Below are positions 1-7,603 of a stretch of 12,165 nt of DNA, one piece after another. Source of the DNA: JAWKTM01 sp041399085. GTDB lineage: Bacteria; Planctomycetota; Planctomycetia; Pirellulales; Pirellulaceae. The position numbers and the translations under genes are program-made. Where the stretch lies: contig JAWKTM010000111.1 of the NCBI GenBank assembly GCA_041399085.1, forward strand, positions 1 to 12,165. Reading direction: 5' to 3'. Each line of letters starts with the position of its first letter. Position 1 is the first letter of the stretch. The notes beneath the pieces are model-generated. The model had not been told where the DNA came from, made no database searches, and saw only the letters and a list, made by a program, of their open reading frames with translations.

Positions 1-445
1 AGCCGCCACGGCCGGCAAAAAGACGCCGCAGACCTTGGAAGAGGCGCTCAACACCAAGACGACGCTGACGTTCGACGCCACGCAGTTGGAATTTGCCGTG
101 CGGGATTTGGCCGTCGATTTGAAGGATAGCTATCCCGGCATGCCCTTCAACTTCGAGATCCGGATCATCGGTCCGCATTTGGAGAAGGACGGCATCACAC
201 GGAATCAACAGGTTCGTGAATTCAATCAGCGCGACCAGACCGTGGCGGATATCATCACGGCGATCGTCAAAAAGGCGAATCCGATTCCGAACGTGCCCGA
301 AACTTCGCATCCCGATCAGAAGCTGATTTGGGTGGTGGGGCCGAATCCGGATAAGCCGACCGAGCAGATTGTGTTGATTACAACGCGAGCCGCCGCGGCC
401 GAGAACAACTATACGTTGCCGGCTCCATTCCAGTTAAAGCCGTAA
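1..445 (+). CDS. STN-like domain protein, C-terminal part (5' end outside window)
   Basis: The reading frame is open from base 2 to the TAA at 443-445, giving about 147 residues with the true start beyond the left edge. The visible part resembles a secretin/TonB short N-terminal (STN-like) fold. It begins with a 'LTFDATQLEFAVRDLA' strand-helix, where helix residues alternate hydrophobic and polar. This is followed by 'FNFEIRIIGPHLEKDGIT', a 'TVADIITAIVKKANP' helix, and the closing strands 'KLIWVVGP' and 'QIVLITTR'. The same order (strand, helix, ligand-like strand, helix, two closing strands) occurs in the C-terminal half of the next gene, which starts 54 bp downstream on the same strand, so the two may form an operon. 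No membrane segment is visible in this part. The domain call is by eye from pattern, with no search; the molecular function is unknown. Confidence 0.7.
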   Translation, partial: AATAGKKTPQTLEEALNTKTTLTFDATQLEFAVRDLAVDLKDSYPGMPFNFEIRIIGPHLEKDGITRNQQVREFNQRDQTVADIITAIVKKANPIPNVPETSHPDQKLIWVVGPNPDKPTEQIVLITTRAAAAENNYTLPAPFQLKP

Positions 446-499
446 CCTTCGTGCTATGCTTGCCCAACGGTGGGCACTTTTCCGACGAGGCAATCGCCC

Positions 500-2917
500 G
501 TGAAGCCATTCACGATTCAATGCACGACTTGCCAAGCCCGGCTGAAGGTGCGCGACGAGTCGGCGGTTGGACAAATCTTGGCGTGCCCCAAATGCGGCAG
601 CATGGTGTTGGTCGAGGCTCCGGCTGCGATCGCGGACGCAGCGGGACAACTCGACGAGCGTCCAGCCGGATCGCAACCGCCTAGCTCAACCGCGGAAGTT
701 TCTCCGACGGCGACGCATCAAGTCGCCGCTCCGGACGAAACGATCGTCGATGAAGCGTTGTACGATTCGCTCATGAAGGAAGCGAGCGGCTTGGGACAGG
801 AGACGCCAAGCCCCGCTCAACCCGTCGGCGAGATCGCTCCGACTGGCGACTCTGGCTCATTGCCCGAAGTCCAGCCGATATCTGCTGGCCCCGCGTCGGC
901 AGGATTAGTGGACGAGCCGCTGGTCCGTGGTCTGCCGCTCGACGCGGAAGCCGCCGCATTCGCCTCGGACAGCGACGTCGTGCCGTTCGACGACTCGCTG
1001 ACCGATTTGCCGCCGCCCCCGATCGCCCAGGACGAAGCCGAGCTTCCGGTTGCCGAGGCGATCGAGCCGAACGATGAAACCGTCGGCTCTGCAAGTGAAA
1101 CGCTGCCTCCGCCGCCATCGGCCGATTGGAATTCGGCCAGCACGCGCCAATGGCGACAATGGTTGGCATTGGGCGGAGCGGCCGTGGGCGGAATCGCGCT
1201 CGCAATCGGGCTGTTTGTCTTTTTCATCACGCGGCATCGTGAGGAGCCGACGGTCGCCGCGAACGTCGTTTCGCTGCCAACGGAAGCACCGGCCGAAGCG
1301 GCAAACGACGTCGCTCCAGCCAACGATATCGAACCAGCAAACACGGGCGAGACTCCGTCAACTGGCGGCAGCGATCCAGCTTCCGACGCCGAAGTCGCCA
1401 ACGCCGCGAATGCAGCAGCCAGTCAGCCATTGAATCCCGAGGCGATTCCCGATCCGATCGAACCGGTGGCTCAAGCGAACGATCCGTCGACGAACAAACC
1501 GAAACCGACTTCGGAAAGCTCGAACGAACCGCAGCCGGAGGAACTTGCGACGGCCGACGCGCCGCCCGGCTTCCAAAGCGATCCACCGAAGGAAACAACC
1601 GAGCCGGGCGCAACCGAGCCGGTAACATCCGACGACTCGCCAGCGGCCAGCCGTTTGCCTCAGGCAATCGGTCAGGTGACTCCGACGATTGATTTTTCGG
1701 CGTTGACCGAAGTCGCGGTGGCTCGGACTCCACTGATCAACGACGGATCGGGCAACAACACGGCAGTAAATTCCCAGAGGGACGACGACGCGGATTCGGC
1801 GGCGGACGAAACCTCGGCCGAACCAGCCGCCGCGACTTCCGCGATGCCGCAGCCGGTAAACGTCGCGGCTCGTCTGGCCGATCCCGTATCGGGCGTGCGA
1901 TTCGAACCCACGCCGCTGGCCGACTTTCTGCAGTTCGTCACGGACTTCAGCACGATTCCCATTACGATCCAATTCGATTCGCTCGCCCGCGTCGGCAAAT
2001 CCGCGGAAACGCCGGTTACGGTGAAGCTGACCAATACGAACGTCGCGGGCATGTTGGCCGCCGCGCTGGAACCGCACGGACTTGGTTTCGAAGTCAGCGA
2101 CGGGCACTTGTTGATCCAGGCGAATGACGAATCGGCCATCGCCGCGCGGCAAGCGTTTCGCGTGGCCGATTTGGCCAGCGACAGCGGCGAGCTATCCGCG
2201 TTGGCCGACTTGATTCGCCGACTGATTCGGCCCGAGTCTTGGGGCCACAATCGCGTCTCGCTGGAACTGGAACCGACACGCAAGGAAATCGTCGTCATGC
2301 ACGACACCGCAGCGCGTCATCAGGTAAACGTGTTGCTCGATCGTTTGCGAGCTGCCCGCGGGATCAAACCGCAAACGTCCGCGACTCACGGCGTCGATGT
2401 CTTGTCGGCTCGTGAACAGTTGCAGAAAAAATTGTCGACGAATGTGATGGCCAATTTCGCTCGGCCCACGCGAATCACGGACATTCTCAGCTATCTCGGC
2501 GAGAAGGCCGAGTTGCGATTCGTGGTCGATTGGCAGAGCTTGGGGCCGCTTGGCTGGACTCCCGCCACGCAGACATCGGTCATTATTCAGAACGAGTCGG
2601 TCGAAGCGGGACTCACGCGACTGCTAAACGACTTGGATTTGGCCATGCTGCCGGTCGACGATCGGACGGTTCGCATCACCAGTCGCGAGGCCGCCGCGGC
2701 GCGTTGCCTGATCGTGTTTCACGGCAGCAAACGCCCGGCCGATTCGGAGGCGACCGATCGTCGGTTGTCCGAGCTGCGCGAATCGCTGGGCGCCGAACTG
2801 TTCCAGCCGCCGCTGAATGGGGCGCTGGCCTACGCTCCGAATTGCGATTTTCTCATCGCGCGCTTGCCGGTCGCAAAGCAGTTCGAATTGGCCACGACAT
2901 TGACCGGCGGCACTTAG
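500..2917 (+). CDS. Zinc-ribbon, single-pass membrane protein with STN-like C-terminal domains
   Basis: A protein of 805 residues if it starts at the GTG at 500. That start is preferred because the zinc ribbon begins at once (MKPFTIQCTTC) and a purine-rich GACGAGG lies 9 bases upstream; an in-frame GTG at 470 has no ribosome site. Residues C8, C11, C29 and C32 form a CxxC...CPxC ribbon of the MJ0042 type, presumably cytoplasmic. A long Pro/Ala/Glu/Asp-rich linker follows. One transmembrane helix lies at about 221-243 (Trp-Leu-Ala-Leu-Gly start, FVFFITRHR stop). A second low-complexity linker runs to about 445, presumably on the far side of the membrane. The C-terminal half holds an STN-like domain (about 457-543), a helical/strand segment with a 'RRLIRPESWG' motif (about 555-621), and a second STN-like unit (about 645-738). 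STN domains are known from secretins and TonB receptors, but no secretin barrel is present. Role unknown; perhaps envelope assembly or sensing together with the upstream STN-like protein. Confidence 0.82.
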   Translation: MKPFTIQCTTCQARLKVRDESAVGQILACPKCGSMVLVEAPAAIADAAGQLDERPAGSQPPSSTAEVSPTATHQVAAPDETIVDEALYDSLMKEASGLGQETPSPAQPVGEIAPTGDSGSLPEVQPISAGPASAGLVDEPLVRGLPLDAEAAAFASDSDVVPFDDSLTDLPPPPIAQDEAELPVAEAIEPNDETVGSASETLPPPPSADWNSASTRQWRQWLALGGAAVGGIALAIGLFVFFITRHREEPTVAANVVSLPTEAPAEAANDVAPANDIEPANTGETPSTGGSDPASDAEVANAANAAASQPLNPEAIPDPIEPVAQANDPSTNKPKPTSESSNEPQPEELATADAPPGFQSDPPKETTEPGATEPVTSDDSPAASRLPQAIGQVTPTIDFSALTEVAVARTPLINDGSGNNTAVNSQRDDDADSAADETSAEPAAATSAMPQPVNVAARLADPVSGVRFEPTPLADFLQFVTDFSTIPITIQFDSLARVGKSAETPVTVKLTNTNVAGMLAAALEPHGLGFEVSDGHLLIQANDESAIAARQAFRVADLASDSGELSALADLIRRLIRPESWGHNRVSLELEPTRKEIVVMHDTAARHQVNVLLDRLRAARGIKPQTSATHGVDVLSAREQLQKKLSTNVMANFARPTRITDILSYLGEKAELRFVVDWQSLGPLGWTPATQTSVIIQNESVEAGLTRLLNDLDLAMLPVDDRTVRITSREAAAARCLIVFHGSKRPADSEATDRRLSELRESLGAELFQPPLNGALAYAPNCDFLIARLPVAKQFELATTLTGGT

Positions 2918-2939
2918 GGATCGTTCGGGAATACCATTA

Positions 2940-2954
2940 CGCGAGTAACTCGCG
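2940..2954. terminator. Short GC-rich hairpin between convergent genes
   Basis: CGCGAG and CTCGCG form a perfect 6-bp inverted repeat around a TAA loop. It sits in the 46-bp gap between the stop of the zinc-ribbon/STN gene and the stop of the kinase gene on the other strand. The position suits a shared 3' end for both transcripts. Neither side has a T-tract, so intrinsic termination is uncertain. Confidence 0.35.
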
Positions 2955-2963
2955 GCCAACCGC

Positions 2964-3899
2964 CTAAACCCATTCACCAAAGCACTCGATTTCAATCTCG
3001 CGCAACCGATCGGCTGTTTCGCTGGCCGTCGGGCGGCGGACTGGCTGTCGCGCTAACAAATCGTGAAGCAATCGCACGGCCGCCGGCGTCAGGTCCGGGC
3101 GAAAACGCCGTGGCTCCGGCAATGGTTGCTGGCGAATCGCCTCGATCAATCGTTCGGGCGTTTCTTCGCGGAACGGAACGGAGCCCGTCACCATCTCGAA
3201 CAGCGTCACTCCCAAACTGAACAAGTCGCTAGCCAACGTCGGCACGGCGTCGTCGGAAAATGTTTCCGGCGCCGCGTAGCTTGGTGTGCCTTGCCAGCCG
3301 GATATCCGACGCCATTCCAACTCGGGTTGCGGCGCGGCGGCTGACGACTTGCGAGACACTTGACACGCCATGCCAAGGTCCAACACCGTCGCGTGTCCCG
3401 CGTCGTCGATCTGTACGTTCTCTGGCTTAATATCGCCGTGACTCCAGCCACATTCGTGCAGAGCGGCGAGCGCCTCGGCCACCTGTCGGGCGATCCAAAA
3501 CGCTCGCGGCAATTCCAGCTTCCCGTCGCGCTCCCACAACCGGCTTCGCAGCGTCGCACCCTCGTGAAACGGCATCACGAAGTAGAACGGCGGCCGATCG
3601 AGATGTGTGTCGAGCACCGGCGTCAAATGCGGGTGGGCGAACTGTTGTCCGAGCCAGGCGGCTCGTTGCAGCATCCCGGCCGCGACCTGCGAACCTTCGT
3701 CCGAAACGGCTAGCTTTACGGCATAGTCGGCTGGCCCCTGCCCCGAGCGGCTTGTCGGCCGAGCTCGGAAAACACGCGACCACGGCCCTTCGTAAACACA
3801 TTGCGTCAGCTCCCAACAACCCAGTCGGGACATTGGGGAAACGCGCGCGGAAGGCCGAACGACCGGCGTTGACGTGAAGGGATCACGAAGCTGAGGCAT
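2964..3899 (-). CDS. Serine/threonine protein kinase, atypical
   Basis: A protein of 311 residues from the ATG at 3899, chosen because it leaves about 25 residues before the kinase fold. An in-frame ATG at 4040 would add 47 residues without kinase features, one at 3833 is also possible, and none has a clear ribosome site. Visible kinase landmarks are a weak glycine loop (YEGPWSRVF, about 36-44), the ATP-binding lysine K62 in YAVKL, catalytic loop HGDIKPEN (H154, D156, K158, N161), metal-binding DLG (D174) in place of DFG, GTPSYAAPE (P211, E212), and the DLFSLGVTLFEMVTG helix. HGD replaces HRD, so activation-loop phosphorylation may not be needed. No clear helix-C glutamate lies ahead of FAHPHL. 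There is no transmembrane or sensor domain; the chain ends soon after the kinase fold, unlike long PknB-type receptors. It probably phosphorylates Ser/Thr of an unknown partner in the cytoplasm. It converges with the zinc-ribbon gene and diverges from the HEAT lipoprotein gene. Confidence 0.85.
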   Translation of the reverse strand: MPQLRDPFTSTPVVRPSARVSPMSRLGCWELTQCVYEGPWSRVFRARPTSRSGQGPADYAVKLAVSDEGSQVAAGMLQRAAWLGQQFAHPHLTPVLDTHLDRPPFYFVMPFHEGATLRSRLWERDGKLELPRAFWIARQVAEALAALHECGWSHGDIKPENVQIDDAGHATVLDLGMACQVSRKSSAAAPQPELEWRRISGWQGTPSYAAPETFSDDAVPTLASDLFSLGVTLFEMVTGSVPFREETPERLIEAIRQQPLPEPRRFRPDLTPAAVRLLHDLLARQPVRRPTASETADRLREIEIECFGEWV

Positions 3900-4236
3900 G
3901 CGATGGCAAAGGCGAGATGAGTCGGGGGCTTCGACCAAGAAGTGCGGAATCGGCGGCCGAAGCGAAAGGTGGTAATGGTTGTATCGGATGCAGCGGCCGG
4001 CTGGGTTGAGCGGTGTTACGTGAAAGTTTCCTCGGGGCATTCTATTGGAGGGGGCGTTGCAAACTCGATCGAAGAAGTTGTTCCGAATTCGACCGAACGC
4101 TTGCCAGTCGTCCCGCGCGTGGTTCTAATCCAACGCTCGTCGTTGGATCTCGTTTCCGAATTGCCATCGCGGTGGATGGTCGTTGACGGGGCGAGCTCGG
4201 ATTGGTTGATACGATTTGCCGAAGCGGAGTTTTGCG
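3900..4236. other. Divergent intergenic region, no convincing gene
   Basis: About 337 bp separate the chosen kinase start from the HEAT lipoprotein start. Open frames cross it on both strands, but their translations show no recognisable family, signal peptide or ribosome site. It must hold the promoters of two divergent genes. A TTGACG at 4183-4188 is a possible -35 element for the rightward gene, but no good -10 lies at the right distance. If the kinase really starts at 4040, the left part of this stretch is coding. Confidence 0.5.
4226..4229 (+). promoter_or_regulatory. Ribosome binding site deciding the HEAT lipoprotein start
   Basis: GGAG lies 7 bases before the ATG at 4237. It supports that start over the in-frame TTG at 4216 and yields a normal-length lipoprotein signal peptide. 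Confidence 0.6.
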
Positions 4237-4926
4237 ATGTTGTTGCGAGGGTGCCTGTTGGTTTTGTCAATTTGCCTGGTAAGCGTCGGCTGTGGCCCAG
4301 CGCCGGGAACGGCTCCCGCGGCCAATGGCTCCACGCCCAGCCAAACGAATGCAGCCGCGACTTCGCCAGCTCGCGCGGTTGTCGCCGAGCCGCCGCGCCC
4401 TACACGCACGTTCGGCTCGATCGAGGAAGCCGTTTCGGCTTTGATCGAAGCCAGTGAGTCGAGCGACTCGAACACGCGAAACGACGCCACCGTGTACTTG
4501 GTACAACAGGGACCGGCGGCCGTTCCGGCACTGGCCGCTCGCGTATCCGCGGCCGAGACCAAGCCTCGCTCGTTGATCGCGATTACACGGATTCTGGGGC
4601 AACTCGGCCCAGACGCCGTCGCGCCGCTATCGGTTGTGATGAAGCATGAAATGCCGCAAGTCCGCGTGAATGCCGCCGAACAATTGGCGATCATCAAGCC
4701 GACGAACGAAGCGATCGTCGATCAACTTCTCGGTTTGCTCGATCACCAAGATCCGCAAATGCAGTTGATCGCGATTCGAGGACTAGGGCATCTTGGCAAG
4801 TCGGCCAACAAGGCCACGGACCGCCTGCAAGCGCTTCGCAACAGCACGGATCACGACGACGCGTTGCGAGTGGCCGCGGGCGAAGCGCTGAAGAAAGTCG
4901 ACCCGCGGCACACGTTTGTCGATTAA
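4237..4926 (+). CDS. HEAT-repeat lipoprotein
   Basis: A protein of 229 residues. It begins with a lipoprotein-type signal: MLLRGC, a hydrophobic core (LLVLSICLVSV), and a G-C junction with C19 as the likely lipidated cysteine. The -3 residue is serine rather than the usual leucine, so the lipobox is not perfect. An Ala/Thr/Pro-rich spacer (about 20-57) should hold the folded part away from the membrane. From about 60 to 225 the chain is a run of paired helices of HEAT / PBS-lyase type, with recognisable units such as 'QGPAAVPALAARV', 'LGPDAVAPLSVVM', 'QVRVNAAEQLAII' and 'QMQLIAIRGLGHLGKSA'. Such repeats are protein-binding scaffolds with no catalysis expected. Partner unknown. The gene converges with the sulfatase gene, whose stop is 37 bp away. 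Confidence 0.85.
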   Translation: MLLRGCLLVLSICLVSVGCGPAPGTAPAANGSTPSQTNAAATSPARAVVAEPPRPTRTFGSIEEAVSALIEASESSDSNTRNDATVYLVQQGPAAVPALAARVSAAETKPRSLIAITRILGQLGPDAVAPLSVVMKHEMPQVRVNAAEQLAIIKPTNEAIVDQLLGLLDHQDPQMQLIAIRGLGHLGKSANKATDRLQALRNSTDHDDALRVAAGEALKKVDPRHTFVD

Positions 4927-4963
4927 GGCGTGGTTGAATGTGGAACTGGCTCCGCGCGAATCG

Positions 4964-6285
4964 TTACGGAGTCCACCATTGATCGAGCGCTTCAGTCAGC
5001 TTCGCCACCACTTCCGGTTGCTCGGCGGCGAGATTTCGAGTCTCGGTGGGATCTTCGGCTAGATTGTACAACTCGACCGGCGCCTTCGGTTCGCGGGCCT
5101 TGTGCGGCACGATCAGCTTCATCGCGCCGTCAATGACCCAGCGAAATCGCAAGCTGGGGCTGGGATCTGTCATGTGCTGAATATCGTGCTCGAAGATTTC
5201 GCCGAAGATTCGCTGCCGAGCTTCCAAAGTTTTCCCATCCATCAGGTTGATGCCTTGCATCGCGTCGGTGGGCTTTAGTCCACAAGCGGCCAACACAGTC
5301 GGCGCGATATCAATGCTGCTAACCAAAGTCTGCTCGTCGCGGCGGGGCTGAATCTTTTTGGGCCAGCGGACCATGATCGGCGTGCGAACTCCGCCGTCGT
5401 ATTGGCTGCGTTTCGATTTGGCCGCATAACGGTCGGCCGAAGGATCGTTGATCCAACCGTTGTCGGTGACGTACACGACAACCGTATTGTCGGCGACGCC
5501 TTGCTGATCGAGATGCTTTAACAACTGGCCACACGTCTCATCAACCACTCGCACATCGCCCAATAACGAGCGATATGCGGCGAGTCGGTCTTGTCCTTGT
5601 ATTTGTCGAACAAGCGTTCCGGCGGGTTATGAGGTGAATGCGGCAAAAAGGGCGCGTACCACACAAAGAACGGCTTGTTTTGCTCGACCGCCGTGTCGAT
5701 GAACTCGAACACGGGCTGCATGCCCTGGCGACCAATGACAAGGCCGTTGTCTCCGTGTCGGCCACCACGTCGCCGATCGCCATGAGTCATCCCGTGTGTG
5801 AAGCCTCCGCGGCGGAAGTTGCCTTCCCACCATTTGCCGGACTGATGGCTGACAAAACCGATTTCGCCCAGCATCTTCGGCATCGTCGGGACGCGATCGA
5901 TGTGCTCGATGTATTGCTCGCGAGCCTTCAAATACGCTTCGCTGCCGCGAGCTTGCCGGATCGACTTGCCGTCCAACGATGGCGGCAGCGGCGGATCGTT
6001 GCCGACGATCCCGTGCTGATGGGCGTGAAGTCCCGTGATGATCGTGGCCAGCGACGGTCGACAAAGGCTGTCCGGCACGTAGCCGCGAGTGAACGTCAAA
6101 CTCTGTCGAGCCAACTGGTCAAGGTTCGGCGTTTCGATGTGCGGATGACCCATGAATCCGTAGTCGGTCCACGCCTGGTCGTCCGAGATAATCAACACGA
6201 CGTTGGGAGGACTGTCAGCGGCGAACGCGGTGGCAAGCGTTCCCAGGCTGATAAACAAGGCGGCAAGACATGGTTGAAATCTCAT
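4964..6285 (-). pseudogene. Secreted sulfatase, split by a single-base frameshift
   Basis: Two overlapping frames together give a full type I sulfatase of about 440 residues. The first part starts at the ATG at 6285: a signal peptide (about 1-22, cleavage near AFA-ADS), PPNVVLIISDDQAW with metal-ligand aspartates D35 and D36, and the formylglycine site CRPSLATIITG with C75. It ends in-frame at 'ARYWAMCEW' and then reads into eight aberrant residues and a stop. The second part resumes in another frame at 'DETCGQLLKHLD' and carries VYVTDNGW (metal/active-site Asp-Asn), YDGGVRTPIMVRWP and the usual C-terminal domain to TAA at 4964-4966. One missing base between 5544 and 5545 (an extra T on the coding strand would give EWFDETCG) explains the break. 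Members hydrolyse sulfate esters, typically of polysaccharides, outside the cytoplasm or in the periplasm. In the formylglycine motif the usual Arg after CxPS is Leu. If the indel is a sequence error, the gene is intact; otherwise it is a recent pseudogene. Confidence 0.85.
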
Positions 6286-6485
6286 GATGGGGCTCGTTCG
6301 GGCGAATCGTAGTGAAAGCTCGGAATCCAATCCGAAACCGTTTTGACAACCGAAAGCGTGCCAGTATAACCAACGCGAGATTCGATTCCGAACCAATCGT
6401 TCGCGAGCTTCGGCGGGCGCGGTGGCGAGCAATTGCCGTGCTGTCATTACGCTGGAACGTTCATGGTCTTTTCTGGCAAACTAAT

Positions 6486-6499
6486 GCGAATTAATTCGC
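6486..6499. repeat. Perfect 14-bp palindrome upstream of the Rpn-like gene
   Basis: GCGAATTAATTCGC reads the same on both strands. It ends 19 bp before the ATG of the nuclease gene and 5 bp before its Shine-Dalgarno. It could be an operator for a dimeric repressor, or a small RNA hairpin in the leader. No second copy was noticed near the gene end. Confidence 0.5.
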
Positions 6500-6504
6500 C
6501 AACG

Positions 6505-6512
6505 AAAGGAGG
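6505..6512 (+). promoter_or_regulatory. Strong Shine-Dalgarno of the Rpn-like gene
   Basis: AAAGGAGG, a near-perfect anti-SD match, lies 6 bases before the ATG at 6519. It stands out because the sulfatase, dioxygenase and kinase starts here have weak or no such site. Confidence 0.75.
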
Positions 6513-6518
6513 AACCCC

Positions 6519-7454
6519 ATGCCACTCGGAATCAAACCGACCGTGGACTTTGTGTTCAAGAAGATTTTCGGCTCGCTGGAGAACACGCTGGCGTTGAAGG
6601 GGTTGCTCAACGCGATCCTGATGCTCAAGCGGCCGATTGTGGAGGTCGATATTCTGAATCCTTTCAGCTTGAAGGAGTTCGCGGAACACAAGCTGATCGT
6701 GCTCGACGTCCGTTGCCGCGATTCGGCCGGGCGGTCGCTGAACGTGGAAATGCAAGTGTCGGTGCAGGTCGGGCTGCTTGAGCGACTGGTCTATTACGCA
6801 TGCAGCATGTACGTCGATCAGCTCGAAGCTGGGAAGAACTACGCCCAGGCTAGGTCGGCGATTTCGATCTGCTTGGTGAACGAGCTAATTTTCCGCGACT
6901 CGGATCAGCGGCATCACCGGTTTCAGATGGTCGATCTCGAAAGCCGACGTGAATTGTCGGACGCCATCGAAGTACACACGGTGGAACTGCCGAAGTACAA
7001 TTTGGACGAAGCCACGATCAGCCGCGCCAGCAAACTGGACCAGTGGGTGTTCCTGCTGCTGCGCGCCCACCAGTACGACTCGAGACGGCTGAAGCAACTG
7101 TTGCCCCATGCCGAGTTCCACCAAGCCATTGAGACGCTGGAAACCATCGCCGCCAAAACCGAGGATCGACAGATGTACAACCAACGCGAAAAAGCCCTCC
7201 GGGACTACGAATGGACTTTGGCTGCGCTGAAAGGAGGCGAGAAGGGAAGCGCGAGGAAGGGCGTGCGGAAGGGCGTGCGGAAGGGCGCGAGGAAGGAGCG
7301 CGACGCTGGAATCGAAATTGGAAAGATTCAGGTTCTTCAAGAATTGCTTGGTGACGCCGTGTCGACGATTTCGGAGCTACAAGCAAAGACATCGGCCGAA
7401 TTAGCAAACTTGCTGGGTTCGTTGCAGGAACGCATTCGGAATCGGCCAGCCTAA
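6519..7454 (+). CDS. Rpn family / PD-(D/E)XK nuclease-type transposase
   Basis: A protein of 311 residues, usual for this family. The start follows a strong Shine-Dalgarno. It opens with 'PTVDFVFKKIFGS', the hallmark N-terminus of PDDEXK_2 / Rpn proteins, then 'LLNAIL', and the nuclease core with D63 (VLDVRCRD) and E77-x-Q79 (LNVEMQV), where Gln takes the place of the classical Lys. 'LERLVYYACSMYVDQLEAGKNY' and 'SAISICLVNELIF' continue the conserved domain. The family is linked to RecA-independent DNA cleavage and recombination, and in some cases to phage defence; that is family knowledge. Residues about 241-260 form a basic K/R-G repeat coded by 12-bp tandem units (7251-7298). A helical, coiled-coil-like tail (about 262-306) follows. 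No terminal inverted repeats or target-site duplications were seen around it, so it is a stand-alone gene rather than a complete insertion sequence. Confidence 0.88.
   Translation: MPLGIKPTVDFVFKKIFGSLENTLALKGLLNAILMLKRPIVEVDILNPFSLKEFAEHKLIVLDVRCRDSAGRSLNVEMQVSVQVGLLERLVYYACSMYVDQLEAGKNYAQARSAISICLVNELIFRDSDQRHHRFQMVDLESRRELSDAIEVHTVELPKYNLDEATISRASKLDQWVFLLLRAHQYDSRRLKQLLPHAEFHQAIETLETIAAKTEDRQMYNQREKALRDYEWTLAALKGGEKGSARKGVRKGVRKGARKERDAGIEIGKIQVLQELLGDAVSTISELQAKTSAELANLLGSLQERIRNRPA
7251..7298 (+). repeat. Four 12-bp tandem units inside the Rpn-like gene
   Basis: Units GCGAGGAAGGGC, GTGCGGAAGGGC, GTGCGGAAGGGC and GCGAGGAAGGAG follow one another without gaps. They encode A/V-R-K-G(E) four times, and each unit keeps the reading frame. 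Copy changes would lengthen or shorten the basic linker by four residues without breaking the gene. Confidence 0.85.
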
Positions 7455-7603
7455 CCAGTTGGCACCCAAGTCGAGGTCTCATCGAACCACCAATCATCCA
7501 CCATGCTCGGCGAAACGGCGGAATCGGCCGCGCGCGATACGTCGGGTTATCAGAGCTGTTCGCCGTGGTTTGGCGATAACCTAGTCTTCCAAAAAGCACC
7601 TCG

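Noticed and set aside
4183..4188. TTGACG as a -35 box for the HEAT lipoprotein gene
   Set aside because: The only -10-like hexamer (TACGAT) lies 21 bp away, too far for a standard promoter.
3942..4457. Open + frame of 171 codons over the kinase upstream region and the HEAT lipoprotein start
   Set aside because: Its second half lies in another frame of the convincing HEAT lipoprotein, and its translation has no family features or ribosome site.
5638..6312. Long + strand open frame of 224 codons
   Set aside because: It is antisense to the sulfatase, whose motifs are clear; long antisense frames are common in GC-rich DNA.
7545..7581. Inverted repeat GGTTATC / GATAACC upstream of the PhyH gene
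   Set aside because: Only 7 bp with a 23-base loop; expected by chance in a window of this size.
6286..7603. The Rpn-like gene as a full insertion sequence
   Set aside because: No terminal inverted repeats or target-site duplications were found by eye on its flanks.
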